Below are positions 35,705 to 43,443 of a stretch of DNA of 64,000 nt, in pieces (within the stretch, counting starts at the first letter, position 1; each line of letters opens with the position of its first letter). Under the pieces are notes generated by a model. The model did not search any database and was not told the DNA's origin. It saw only the letters and a list, made by a program, of their open reading frames with translations. Location: assembly GCF_000336755.1 (NCBI RefSeq), contig NZ_AOLK01000015.1, positions 63,022 to 127,021 of the forward strand. The letters are read 5' to 3'. The position numbers and the translations under genes were made by a program. Source of the DNA: Haloferax elongans ATCC BAA-1513 (GTDB lineage: Archaea > Halobacteriota > Halobacteria > Halobacteriales > Haloferacaceae).

Positions 35705-36109
35705 TTAGGCCAGTTCGAGGTCTCTGAGGAAGTCACAGACGACGTGCGCGTAGAGGACGATGCCGACGAAGGCCGCGAACGTCGCCGCGCCAGCGACTGC
35801 GAGTCCGCCGACCGCGACACCGCCGATGAGGTGGTGACTCAGGAGTCGCTTCAGATTGAATCGCGGGCCGAACTCGGGGAACACGCCTTCTTGGTCGACG
35901 AGCCCGACGCGCGGGTTGGTGACGGCCGTTCGGAGATTCTGCCAATCGCCGCGCTCGAAGCGGGCGATGAGAAAGTGGTCGAGGTCGATGAAGACGCTGA
36001 GGAAGACGGCCCCGACGACCAGAAACGGCACGCCACCGGGCGGTTGCAGTGCGACAGCCGCGATGCTGCCCACGACCGCACCGACGACCGCGTGTTCGAG
36101 CGATTTCAC
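35705..36109 (-). CDS. YdjM/DUF457-like membrane metal-dependent hydrolase
   Basis: The 134-residue membrane protein has four helices. Metal-binding candidates are FIDLDHFL (about 40-47), SHHLIGG (about 91-97) and AHVVCDFLRDL near the end, the His/Asp pattern of YdjM-type inner-membrane hydrolases. It starts MKSLEHAVVGAVVGSI. It is 12 bases downstream of the Rdx gene on the same strand, so it could end that transcript. Actual hydrolase activity in the family is mostly predicted. Confidence 0.75.
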   Translation of the reverse strand: MKSLEHAVVGAVVGSIAAVALQPPGGVPFLVVGAVFLSVFIDLDHFLIARFERGDWQNLRTAVTNPRVGLVDQEGVFPEFGPRFNLKRLLSHHLIGGVAVGGLAVAGAATFAAFVGIVLYAHVVCDFLRDLELA

Positions 36110-36121
36110 GGGGCTACCGGC

Positions 36122-36358
36122 TCAGGTACCCACGTGCGGGCGAACCCGCCGGAGAACGAGGTCCGGGTCGTACTCGTCTTCGGATTTGTCCCAGACTCGC
36201 TCGCCGTCGACTGTGACTGTCAGCACGCCGTGGTCACCGGTCACGAGCGCGACGCGTTCGATTTGCTGGCCGAACTGCTGGAGGAGCGTGTGTTGAATCT
36301 CCTCTGCGCGGTCGAGAAAGCCGCAGGGGACGCAGTACTCGATTTCGATGGCGGTCAT
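36122..36358 (-). CDS. SelT/SelW/SelH (Rdx) family thioredoxin-like protein
   Basis: This 78-residue protein starts MTAIEIEYCVPCGF with the redox motif Cys9-Val-Pro-Cys12, in the position of the selenocysteine of mammalian SelW, followed by a helix (RAEEIQHTLLQQFGQQIERV) and beta strands. Family members have a thioredoxin-like fold and are thought to act in thiol redox control. It lies downstream of a membrane protein with a CxxC and the heme synthase gene, all on one strand, next to coxB; a part in cytochrome oxidase assembly is inferred. Confidence 0.85.
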   Translation of the reverse strand: MTAIEIEYCVPCGFLDRAEEIQHTLLQQFGQQIERVALVTGDHGVLTVTVDGERVWDKSEDEYDPDLVLRRVRPHVGT

Positions 36359-36430
36359 AGGCGGTCGTACTCGTCGGAGACTGAAAAACGAGACGGCGGC
36401 CAGCACACCACTGACCACGGTCGAAAACAG

Positions 36431-37087
36431 TTATCGACCGAAGCCGGGTCGCCAGCGCAGCAAGACCACCGTGACGAGGAAGACGGCAGTCGAGAGGTCG
36501 TACGAGAGCGTCGTCACCGTGGCGACGATGGCGGTTCCACTCCCGAAGACACTGGTCATGAGTGAGGCGACGATGGGCCACGAACACGAGACACAAGAGA
36601 ACAGTCCCACGATGCCCGAGACGGCGGCTCCCGCTGCTTCGATGACCGTCTCGTAGACGAGGTATGCGAGCGCGGCGTAGCCGACGACGCGAGCGGGCAT
36701 GAGGACGAGGTTGAACAGGTCGCCGCCGTAGATGAGCGCCGGACCCCATCCCGGAGGCAGGAACGCGACACGGAATCCGCCCGTGCCGCCCGGAACGGGA
36801 GTTGTGACGAGGCCACCAGCGCCCGCAAGCAGTACGAAGTAGCCGAATCCGACCGCCGCAGCCTTTCGTCTCGTCGCTGTCGATGCCGGAACGACTTCCG
36901 TGTCGAACAGCACCCAGAGACCGACTGCGACCCACGTCACGCCGTAGATGGCGTATCGCGGCGCGCCGACGCTCGCCTGCGTGAAGAGCAGATAGACGAA
37001 CGCGAGAATTAGCGTGGTGTTGACCGCGAATGCGGCGCGGAAGAGTGTCGACCGCGACGGGGACGGAAATGCGCGTGCAGTTGCCAT
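36431..37087 (-). CDS. Membrane protein with CxxC helix, next to heme synthase
   Basis: The 218-residue protein has six predicted helices. The fifth region contains GLFSCVSCSWPIVASLMTSV, a Cys-Val-Ser-Cys at the membrane edge, a feature of thiol or copper-handling proteins. I do not recognise a characterised family, only a haloarchaeal DUF that commonly sits beside ctaB. It starts 24 bases after the heme synthase stop on the same strand. A role in oxidase maturation is inferred from the location and the cysteines. Confidence 0.75.
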   Translation of the reverse strand: MATARAFPSPSRSTLFRAAFAVNTTLILAFVYLLFTQASVGAPRYAIYGVTWVAVGLWVLFDTEVVPASTATRRKAAAVGFGYFVLLAGAGGLVTTPVPGGTGGFRVAFLPPGWGPALIYGGDLFNLVLMPARVVGYAALAYLVYETVIEAAGAAVSGIVGLFSCVSCSWPIVASLMTSVFGSGTAIVATVTTLSYDLSTAVFLVTVVLLRWRPGFGR

Positions 37088-37111
37088 GATTGAACGGTAG
37101 TTGGAGTCGTA

Positions 37112-38530
37112 TCAGACCGCGAGCGTGTCCACGACGATTGCGAGGAGCAACATGCCGAGGTACGCGTTCGAGGCGTGGAAGGCGCGGAACGCGGCCGTGT
37201 CGTCCTGTTCGTAGTGCAGGCGGACGACGAAGTAGAGGAACACGCCGCCGAGAAGCAGGCTCGTGACGACGTACACCACGCCGAGCGCGTCCATGACGGC
37301 CAGTCCTGCGGCGGTGATGAGCGTCGCGCCCAGCCACCAGATGATGTGCTTTCGCGTCTCCGTCTCACCGCGGACGACCGGCATCATCGGGAAGCCGCCG
37401 CGGGCGTAGTCGTCCTTGTAGGCCAACGCGAGGTTGTAGAAGTGCGCCGGGGTCCACATGAAGATGACACCTGCGAGGGCGAAGCCGCCGAGTCCGACGT
37501 TGCCCGTGACGGCCACCCAGCCGATGAGTGCCGGGAGTGCGCCTGCCGCGCCACCGATGACCGTGTTCTGGACGGTGTTCGGCTTCAAGATGAGCGTGTA
37601 GACGACGCTGTAGAACGCGATGGCTATGAGTCCGAGGACGGCCGCCAGCCAGTTCACGGACGCGAACAGGCCGACCGAGATAACCGTCAGCGCGAGGCCG
37701 AACGCGATAGCGTTGCGGACGGGGACGAAGTCGACCGCCAGCGGGCGGTCGCTCGTGCGTTGCATCCGGCGGTCGATGTCGCGTTCGAGGACGTGGTTGA
37801 ACGTCCCCGACGCGCCGATAGACAGGACGCCACCGCCGAGCGTGGCGACGATTACTTGTGGCGTCAGCCCGGGCGAGACGGTTCCGGCGAGTGCCATCGC
37901 CGCCGACGCGACGAGACAGAGGAGCCACATCAGCCGCGGCTTCATGAGGCGGAAGTACGCCCACGCGGTCGCCTTGGCCCGTGCGACTGGCTCGGTCGGA
38001 ATCGGCGGGCGTTCGCCGTTGTCTTCCAGCGGTTCGTCCATCGATGGCTGCTCTGCTGGTCGGTCGGTCGGGTCGCCGGTGACCTCTTCGAGCGTCCACG
38101 CGAGCGCGACGAGGAGGCCGCCGAAGATGGCCATCCCGACGACGAGGTGGACTGTCGAGAGCAGTTGGGTCGTGCCCGCCGTCGCGACGAGCGCACCCAT
38201 TCCGGCCTGTACCGGATAGAGGACGGCCGCCACAGTCACTGCCGCTTTCACTCGGCGCGACGAGTCACTCAGCCACGCCGAGATGAGCGTTGCGACCGAG
38301 AGCAGTCCGACGAAGACGGCTGCGAGACGGTGTCCGAGCGCAATCCAGCCGTCGGTCGACGTCGGAAGCGAGAGCCCGTCCCCGCACGCCGGCCACGCGG
38401 CGCACGCGGCTGTCGCGTCCGTGAGCGCCGTGGTCGCGCCGACGAGCAAGAGAAGATAGACCCCCATCGCCGTCGCGGCGAGAAGGCCGTGGAATCTGTT
38501 CGAAGCGCGAGTCGTGGCCACGTAATTCAC
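37112..38530 (-). CDS. ctaB: Fused CtaA-like (half) and CtaB: heme o/a synthase
   Basis: The 472-residue membrane protein has two parts. Residues about 1-165 have four helices with CtaA/Cox15 marks: CAAWPACGDG (about 33-42; two cysteines as in CtaA), ALGHRLAA and TVHLVVG with histidines for heme. Residues about 185-472 are a UbiA-type prenyltransferase, CtaB: FRLMKPRLMWLLC, the first Asp-rich motif NHVLERDIDRRMQRTSDRP, and YKDDYARGGFPMM. CtaB adds a farnesyl group to heme b giving heme o; the CtaA-like half could then oxidise it to heme a. The linker is acidic. It heads a minus-strand cluster and is divergent from coxB. Confidence 0.9.
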   Translation of the reverse strand: MNYVATTRASNRFHGLLAATAMGVYLLLLVGATTALTDATAACAAWPACGDGLSLPTSTDGWIALGHRLAAVFVGLLSVATLISAWLSDSSRRVKAAVTVAAVLYPVQAGMGALVATAGTTQLLSTVHLVVGMAIFGGLLVALAWTLEEVTGDPTDRPAEQPSMDEPLEDNGERPPIPTEPVARAKATAWAYFRLMKPRLMWLLCLVASAAMALAGTVSPGLTPQVIVATLGGGVLSIGASGTFNHVLERDIDRRMQRTSDRPLAVDFVPVRNAIAFGLALTVISVGLFASVNWLAAVLGLIAIAFYSVVYTLILKPNTVQNTVIGGAAGALPALIGWVAVTGNVGLGGFALAGVIFMWTPAHFYNLALAYKDDYARGGFPMMPVVRGETETRKHIIWWLGATLITAAGLAVMDALGVVYVVTSLLLGGVFLYFVVRLHYEQDDTAAFRAFHASNAYLGMLLLAIVVDTLAV

Positions 38531-38651
38531 CTACGATTCGTTTGGACCGTCCCGTATTTAGGACCCGCGCTTTTTCCTACCGCAAAGGTACCGAAAGAGC
38601 CATCGTATACAGGGGGTGGGTACAACCATCTGGCGTGAGAGTCGGTACGCA

Positions 38652-38657
38652 TTTATG
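38652..38657 (+). promoter_or_regulatory. TATA box for coxB
   Basis: TTTATG is centred 28 bases before the coxB ATG at 38683, giving a leaderless message. The 152-bp spacer to the divergent heme synthase gene holds nothing else that is clear. Confidence 0.5.
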
Positions 38658-38682
38658 CGGTTGTTCCTAACTCCCGTTCAGC

Positions 38683-39402
38683 ATGAGAAAGACGCGTTTC
38701 GCGCTCGCGTCCCTGCTTGCGACGGTCGCGATGGCGCTTGTCGCCACCCCCGTTGCGGCGCAGGCGTCTGCCACATCGGAACTCATCAACCAGCTGAACG
38801 GGAAGCTCCTCTACGTAGCAATCCCGATTACAGTGCTGGTCGAGGCCATCCTCATCTATACGGTCATCAAGTACCGTAACAGCGAGCGCGCTCTGCCGAC
38901 CAAGGAGAACCGGCGTCTCGAAATCACATGGACTATCGCCACCGCGATTGTGCTGCTGTTCGTCGGTGTCGCGTCGTACGGTGTCCTCGCCGACGAGAAC
39001 GTTACCCACCAGGGGAACGACATCGACATGAACGACGACCCAGTCGTCGTCACGGCGGAGGCCTACCAGTGGGGGTGGAACATGTACTACCCCGAAGAAG
39101 GCAACTTCACGACGGGTAACAAAATCGTCGTCCCGAAGGACCGCCCCGTCTACTTCCAGGTGACATCACAGGACGTGATACATGGATTCCACGTCCCCAA
39201 ACTCGGCCTCAAGCAGGACGCGATGCCGCGTGCGACGGACACGATAAAGACCGTCGCCTACGAGGAAGGCACCTACCAGGGCTACTGTACTGAGTACTGT
39301 GGCGTCGCCCACTCGCAGATGTACTTCACGGTCGAAGTCGTCTCGCAGGACGAGTACCAAGACTGGCTCGACGAGCAGAAGCAGCAGAGCTCCAGCCAGT
39401 AA
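38683..39402 (+). CDS. coxB: Cytochrome c oxidase-type subunit II (CuA)
   Basis: Subunit II takes electrons into the heme-copper oxidase. The 239-residue protein has a signal peptide (1-26, ending VAAQA), two helices (about 43-63 and 81-103) and an extracytoplasmic cupredoxin domain. The CuA ligands are all present: His167 (DVIHGFH), Cys202, Glu204, Cys206, His210 and Met213 in YCTEYCGVAHSQM. The donor is probably a halocyanin or a bc-type complex, as in other haloarchaea. It lies across from the heme synthase, an arrangement that couples subunit and cofactor supply. The catalytic subunit I gene is not in this window. Confidence 0.95.
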   Translation: MRKTRFALASLLATVAMALVATPVAAQASATSELINQLNGKLLYVAIPITVLVEAILIYTVIKYRNSERALPTKENRRLEITWTIATAIVLLFVGVASYGVLADENVTHQGNDIDMNDDPVVVTAEAYQWGWNMYYPEEGNFTTGNKIVVPKDRPVYFQVTSQDVIHGFHVPKLGLKQDAMPRATDTIKTVAYEEGTYQGYCTEYCGVAHSQMYFTVEVVSQDEYQDWLDEQKQQSSSQ

Positions 39403-39517
39403 GCGTCTCCTTCCTTCCTTCCACATTCTCCACCGCCGAGTTGCGACGCTGACTGTCACACTGTCAGTCGGTAGGTACTCGGCCGGTATCGCGCTGCGTG
39501 AGAATACGATGTGAGCC

Positions 39518-39946
39518 TTAGCAGCGACGCTCGACGATGCGGTCGATGATGCGCCCGCTCGAAAGGAGTTCGTCGTCGTGGGAGGGGTCACGGGGGCTCG
39601 CGCGGGCGACTTCGCAGTCGATGCCACGCTCTGCGAGCGCCGACTCGATGGCGGCTTCTTCGTGGTGTTGGTCGTAGCCGAGGACGATGACGTCCGGCGC
39701 AATTTCCTCGATTGGAACGAAGATGTCGTCGGGATGGCCGAGGTGTGCTTCGTCGACGACGTCGAGGGCGGCAACCATGTCCGTTCGCTGTTGGTCGCTC
39801 AAAATCGGTCGCGGTTTGTGCGTCACGTTTGCTGCACGGGCGACGATGACGTGGAGCTCGTCACCCATCGCGGCCGCGTCCGAGAGATAGTGGACGTGGC
39901 CGGGGTGGAGAATGTCGAACGTCCCCTGTGCGATAACTCGTCTCAT
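39518..39946 (-). CDS. ribL: FAD synthetase, archaeal RibL type
   Basis: RibL transfers AMP from ATP (or CMP from CTP) to FMN to make FAD. The 142-residue nucleotidyltransferase has the HPGH motif (14-17) and the C-terminal SSGRIIDRI, matching the cytidylyltransferase SSTxI/R-x motif. Extra cysteines (Cys near 114 and the final residue) recall the air-sensitive methanogen RibL. It overlaps the JAMM gene by four bases, so it is translated in the same operon. Together with RibH it shows flavin synthesis in this region. Confidence 0.9.
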   Translation of the reverse strand: MRRVIAQGTFDILHPGHVHYLSDAAAMGDELHVIVARAANVTHKPRPILSDQQRTDMVAALDVVDEAHLGHPDDIFVPIEEIAPDVIVLGYDQHHEEAAIESALAERGIDCEVARASPRDPSHDDELLSSGRIIDRIVERRC

Positions 39947-40428
39947 GTATCCAGCTCCTCGTCGATATCTTCCTGTGTGAAGTCGAAGAACGATTCGGGG
40001 TCCGGGAGGTCGACGTTGTACACCGGCAGGTCGCGGACTTCACCGGACTGGTCGAACACCTCCCAGTCGTTCTGGCCGTACGGTGCGCCGATGATGATGT
40101 GGACCGTGCCGCTTCCGAACGTATCGAGGTCCGCATCGCTCGGGCGAAGCACGCCGTTCGGGTGTGAGTGAACCGACCCGACCGCACGGAAGTCGTTCGG
40201 CACGAGGTCGTTTCTGACCGTCGCACTGTACGGGTCGGAGACGGTCCCCGGGATGATGAGGACGTCAGTCACGACGAGACCATCGCGGTCGAGTCCGACT
40301 CGACGGGCATCTTCGCCGCGGAGCAGTCCCATGTACTCGTTCGGGTGGGTCTCCGCGGAGGCTTCGAGCGCGAAGTCGAGCGCGTCGGCGGCGATGCCGA
40401 TGACCTCCCGCGACCGGAAGAGTCGCAT
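39943..40428 (-). CDS. JAMM/MPN+ metalloprotease, desampylase-like
   Basis: The 161-residue protein is a single JAMM domain with all zinc ligands: Glu31 (NEYMGLL), His87 and His89 (GSVHSHP), Ser97 and Asp100 (RPSDADLD). Enzymes of this type in Haloferax remove ubiquitin-like SAMP proteins from targets. From gene order this is probably the HvJAMM2 orthologue, whose activity is less clear than that of HvJAMM1; that identity is recalled, not tested. The start [12 protein letters not shown] is chosen since upstream residues are outside the domain. It overlaps ribL by four bases. Confidence 0.88.
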   Translation of the reverse strand: MRLFRSREVIGIAADALDFALEASAETHPNEYMGLLRGEDARRVGLDRDGLVVTDVLIIPGTVSDPYSATVRNDLVPNDFRAVGSVHSHPNGVLRPSDADLDTFGSGTVHIIIGAPYGQNDWEVFDQSGEVRDLPVYNVDLPDPESFFDFTQEDIDEELDT

Positions 40429-40532
40429 ACCGGTTCGTCGGCGGGCGCTCCATCTAAGGGTTCCGAAACGGCGACTCATCGCCTCCGAGTTCTACCGTCA
40501 TACTGAGGTCCCCGCCACGCGGAACGCGACCT

Positions 40533-41387
40533 GTGACCCCGACCGCCACTGTCGCCGAACGCGTCGCCAACGCACTCGGGACAGACCACGCCCCGGACAC
40601 CGTCACAGAACTCGACGGTGGCCACGTTGGCCACGTGTACGTCCTCGACTTTGCAGACCGAGAGCCAGTCGTCGCGAAAACCGGCCCGACCCCGCTCGAC
40701 GTCGAGGGACAGATGCTCGACTCGCTCGCGCAAGCTGGCCTCCCGGTTCCGACCGTCCACCACGCGGACTCGGACCTGCTCGTCCTCGACTACGTTGCGG
40801 GCGACGACGACCTCGATGCGGACGCCGAACGCGACTTCGCCGCCCACCTCGCGTCACTACACGACGAAAGCGCCCCCGAATTCGGATTCCCGTACGACAC
40901 GCTCTCCGGGCCGTACCGACAGCCCAACCCGTGGACCGACTCGTGGATCTCGTTCTTCCGAGACCAGCGCCTCCGCCCGTGGTGCGACGCTGCCCGCTCC
41001 GCTGGACTCCCCGACTCGACCGCCGAGCGAATCGAGGACGTCGCCCGCGACCTCGACGACCTCGTCTCTGAGCCCGACGAACCCGGTCTCGTTCACGGCG
41101 ACGCGTGGGCGGGAAATCTCGTCGTGCGCGACGGTCGCGTCGTCGCGTTTCTCGACCCGGCGTGTTACTACGGCCACCCGGAGGTCGAACTCGCCTACGT
41201 CTACTGGTTCGACAGTGCTGGTGACGCCTTCTTCGACGCCTACACCAACAAGCGGCCCATCGAACCCGGATTCTTCGACGACCGGGCGCCCGTCTACGCA
41301 CTCTTTCCGCTCCTCGAACACGTCCGGGTCTTCGGGTCTGAGTACGTCCCGGAAGTTCGAGCGGCACTGAACGCGATTGGATACTGA
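40533..41387 (+). CDS. Fructosamine/ketosamine-3-kinase family protein
   Basis: The 284-residue APH-fold kinase starts at GTG. Kinase features are the Lys of PVVAKTGPTPLD (about 46-57), the catalytic loop GLVHGDAWAGNLVV (about 190-203; His-Gly-Asp) and the metal Asp in AFLDPACYYGHPEVELAY (about 210-227), the last being the FN3K signature. Such kinases phosphorylate protein-bound ketosamines and start repair of glycated proteins. It is divergent from the JAMM-ribL pair by 104 bases. The haloarchaeal substrate has not been established. Confidence 0.87.
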   Translation: MTPTATVAERVANALGTDHAPDTVTELDGGHVGHVYVLDFADREPVVAKTGPTPLDVEGQMLDSLAQAGLPVPTVHHADSDLLVLDYVAGDDDLDADAERDFAAHLASLHDESAPEFGFPYDTLSGPYRQPNPWTDSWISFFRDQRLRPWCDAARSAGLPDSTAERIEDVARDLDDLVSEPDEPGLVHGDAWAGNLVVRDGRVVAFLDPACYYGHPEVELAYVYWFDSAGDAFFDAYTNKRPIEPGFFDDRAPVYALFPLLEHVRVFGSEYVPEVRAALNAIGY

Positions 41388-41493
41388 GACGCCCGACAGA
41401 GGGGTGTCACCCCCACGAAACGACGAAAACTGTGGTTCGAACGCGCGAAACGCTTTTGTAAAGCTTAACACTACCCCCGGACCTAGCGAACCT

Positions 41494-43395
41494 ATGAGCG
41501 ACGAGCACGCCGGGTATTCCGGCGCCGACTCGGGTCCGAATTCGGACTCACGACCTATCGTCTTCGATCTTGCACCGAATTGTACAGTTGACGACGTCGA
41601 GACCGACGCGTACTACCACGCAGTCGTCAACGGCGTGGTCGAATACGGCATCTTCGTGGACATCTCCGACTCGGTCTCTGGACTCATTCACGAATCGAAC
41701 CTCTCGACCGACTACGAGGTCGGCGACCGTCTCGTCGTCCGTCTGGACGACATCCGTGAGAACGGCGACATCGCGTTCGCGGAGGAGACACCCGACGACT
41801 ACCGAACGCGGACGGTCGAACACGAACCGACGATTACGCCTATCGCTGACCTGACGGTCGGTGAGACGGTCACCATCGAGGGAACGGTCGCCCAGATTAA
41901 GCAGACCGGCGGCCCGACCGTCTTCCGCATCGCAGACGACTCGGGTATCGTCGCCGCAGCAGCGTTCGAAGAAGCTGGCGTCCGAGCGTTCCCCAACGTC
42001 GAACTCGACGACGCGGTCCGCATGACCGGCAACGTCGAAGACCACGAGGGAACGCGCCAACTCGAAGTCGACGGCCTCACGCTGCTCGAAGGCGAGAAAG
42101 CCGACGACGTGCGCAGCCGTATCGAGGACGCGTTGGACGAACGCGCCGCCCCTAAGTCGGTCGAACCCCTTGTAGAGTGGCCCGCATTCGAGAAGCTCCG
42201 AGACGACCTCGAAGACGTTGCCAAACTGCTCCGCCGGACCGTCCTCGAAGGGCGTCCGATTCGCGTGCGCCACCACGCAGACGGTGACGGGATGTGCGCG
42301 TCGGTGCCGGTTCAACTGGCGCTCGAACGCCTCATCACCGAGGTCCACGACGACCCCGACGCACCGCGACACCTGTTCAAGCGCCTGCCGAGTAAGGCGC
42401 CGTTCTACGAGATGGAGGACGTGACGCGCGACCTGAACTTCGCGCTGGAAGGCCGCGCCCGTCACGGACAGAAGCTTCCGTTCCTCCTGATGCTCGACAA
42501 CGGGTCGACCGAGGAGGACGTGCCTGCCTACGAGAACCTCGCGCACTACGACGTGCCCATCGCCGTCGTCGACCACCACCACCCCGACCCCGAGGCGGTC
42601 GACCCGCTTCTCGACGCGCACGTCAACCCGTACCTGCACGACGAGGACTACCGCATCACGACGGGCATGATGTGTGTCGAACTCGCGCGGATGATTCACC
42701 CCGACGTGACCGACGACCTTCGTCACGTCCCCGCCGTCGCCGGGCTCTCGGACCGCTCGAAGGCCGAGGTCATGGACGACTACGTCGCGCTGGCCGAAGC
42801 GGAAGGCTACGACCGCGAAGGGCTCCTCGACATCGGCGAGGCACTCGACTACGCCGCCCACTGGCTGCGCTACAACGACGGTGCGTCCATCGTCAACGAC
42901 GTGCTCAACGTCGGCTGCGACGACCGCGCCCGCCACGAGGAACTCGTCGAATTCCTCTCGACGCGCGCCGAGCGCGACGTCGACCGCCAACTCGAAGCGG
43001 CCGAGCCCAACCTCGAACACGAGCGACTCGACAGTGGTGCGAACCTCTACCGCATCGACCTCGACAAGTGGGCCCACCGCTTTACCTACCCCGCGCCGGG
43101 GAAGACGACGGGCAAGCTTCACGACCGAAAGGTCCAGGAGACGGGCGAGCCGGTCATCACCATCGGATACGGCCCTGACTTCGCCGTGCTCCGCTCCGAC
43201 GGCGTCCGCCTCGACATCCCGCGGATGGTCGCCGAACTGAACGAGGAAGTCGTCGGCGGCGGCGTCTCCGGCGGTGGCCACCTCGTCGTCGGTTCCATCA
43301 AGTTCGTCAGCGGCATGCGCGAGGAAGTCATCGACAGCCTCGTCGAGAAGATGGCCGAAGCCGACATCGACGAAGAACTGTCGACGACGGCGTAA
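41494..43395 (+). CDS. RecJ-like DHH phosphoesterase with S1 and OB nucleic acid-binding domains
   Basis: The 633-residue protein has an S1 domain (about 25-100; AVVNGVVEYGIFVDISDSVSG), an OB-fold (about 110-195; VTIEGTVAQIKQTGGPTVFRI) and a DHH-DHHA1 catalytic part. DHH motifs: HHADGDGMCAS near 268-278, MLDNGST, VVDHHHPD near 360, and GGGVSGGGHLVVGSIKF at the C-terminus. The layout matches archaeal RecJ/GAN-like nucleases that work on single-stranded DNA or RNA; the S1 domain points to RNA or replication-linked substrates. A CTTAAC box is centred 27 bases before the ATG at 41494. It is the second DHH protein of the window. Confidence 0.87.
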   Translation: MSDEHAGYSGADSGPNSDSRPIVFDLAPNCTVDDVETDAYYHAVVNGVVEYGIFVDISDSVSGLIHESNLSTDYEVGDRLVVRLDDIRENGDIAFAEETPDDYRTRTVEHEPTITPIADLTVGETVTIEGTVAQIKQTGGPTVFRIADDSGIVAAAAFEEAGVRAFPNVELDDAVRMTGNVEDHEGTRQLEVDGLTLLEGEKADDVRSRIEDALDERAAPKSVEPLVEWPAFEKLRDDLEDVAKLLRRTVLEGRPIRVRHHADGDGMCASVPVQLALERLITEVHDDPDAPRHLFKRLPSKAPFYEMEDVTRDLNFALEGRARHGQKLPFLLMLDNGSTEEDVPAYENLAHYDVPIAVVDHHHPDPEAVDPLLDAHVNPYLHDEDYRITTGMMCVELARMIHPDVTDDLRHVPAVAGLSDRSKAEVMDDYVALAEAEGYDREGLLDIGEALDYAAHWLRYNDGASIVNDVLNVGCDDRARHEELVEFLSTRAERDVDRQLEAAEPNLEHERLDSGANLYRIDLDKWAHRFTYPAPGKTTGKLHDRKVQETGEPVITIGYGPDFAVLRSDGVRLDIPRMVAELNEEVVGGGVSGGGHLVVGSIKFVSGMREEVIDSLVEKMAEADIDEELSTTA

Positions 43396-43443
43396 GCCGC
43401 CGACACCGCAGAAACACCCGCGACTGCGACTCCACGATTCATT

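Noticed and set aside
41548-43281. A 577-codon open frame opposite the RecJ-like gene
   Set aside because: Shadow of a GC-rich gene; no recognisable domain, while the plus-strand frame has S1, OB and DHH motifs.
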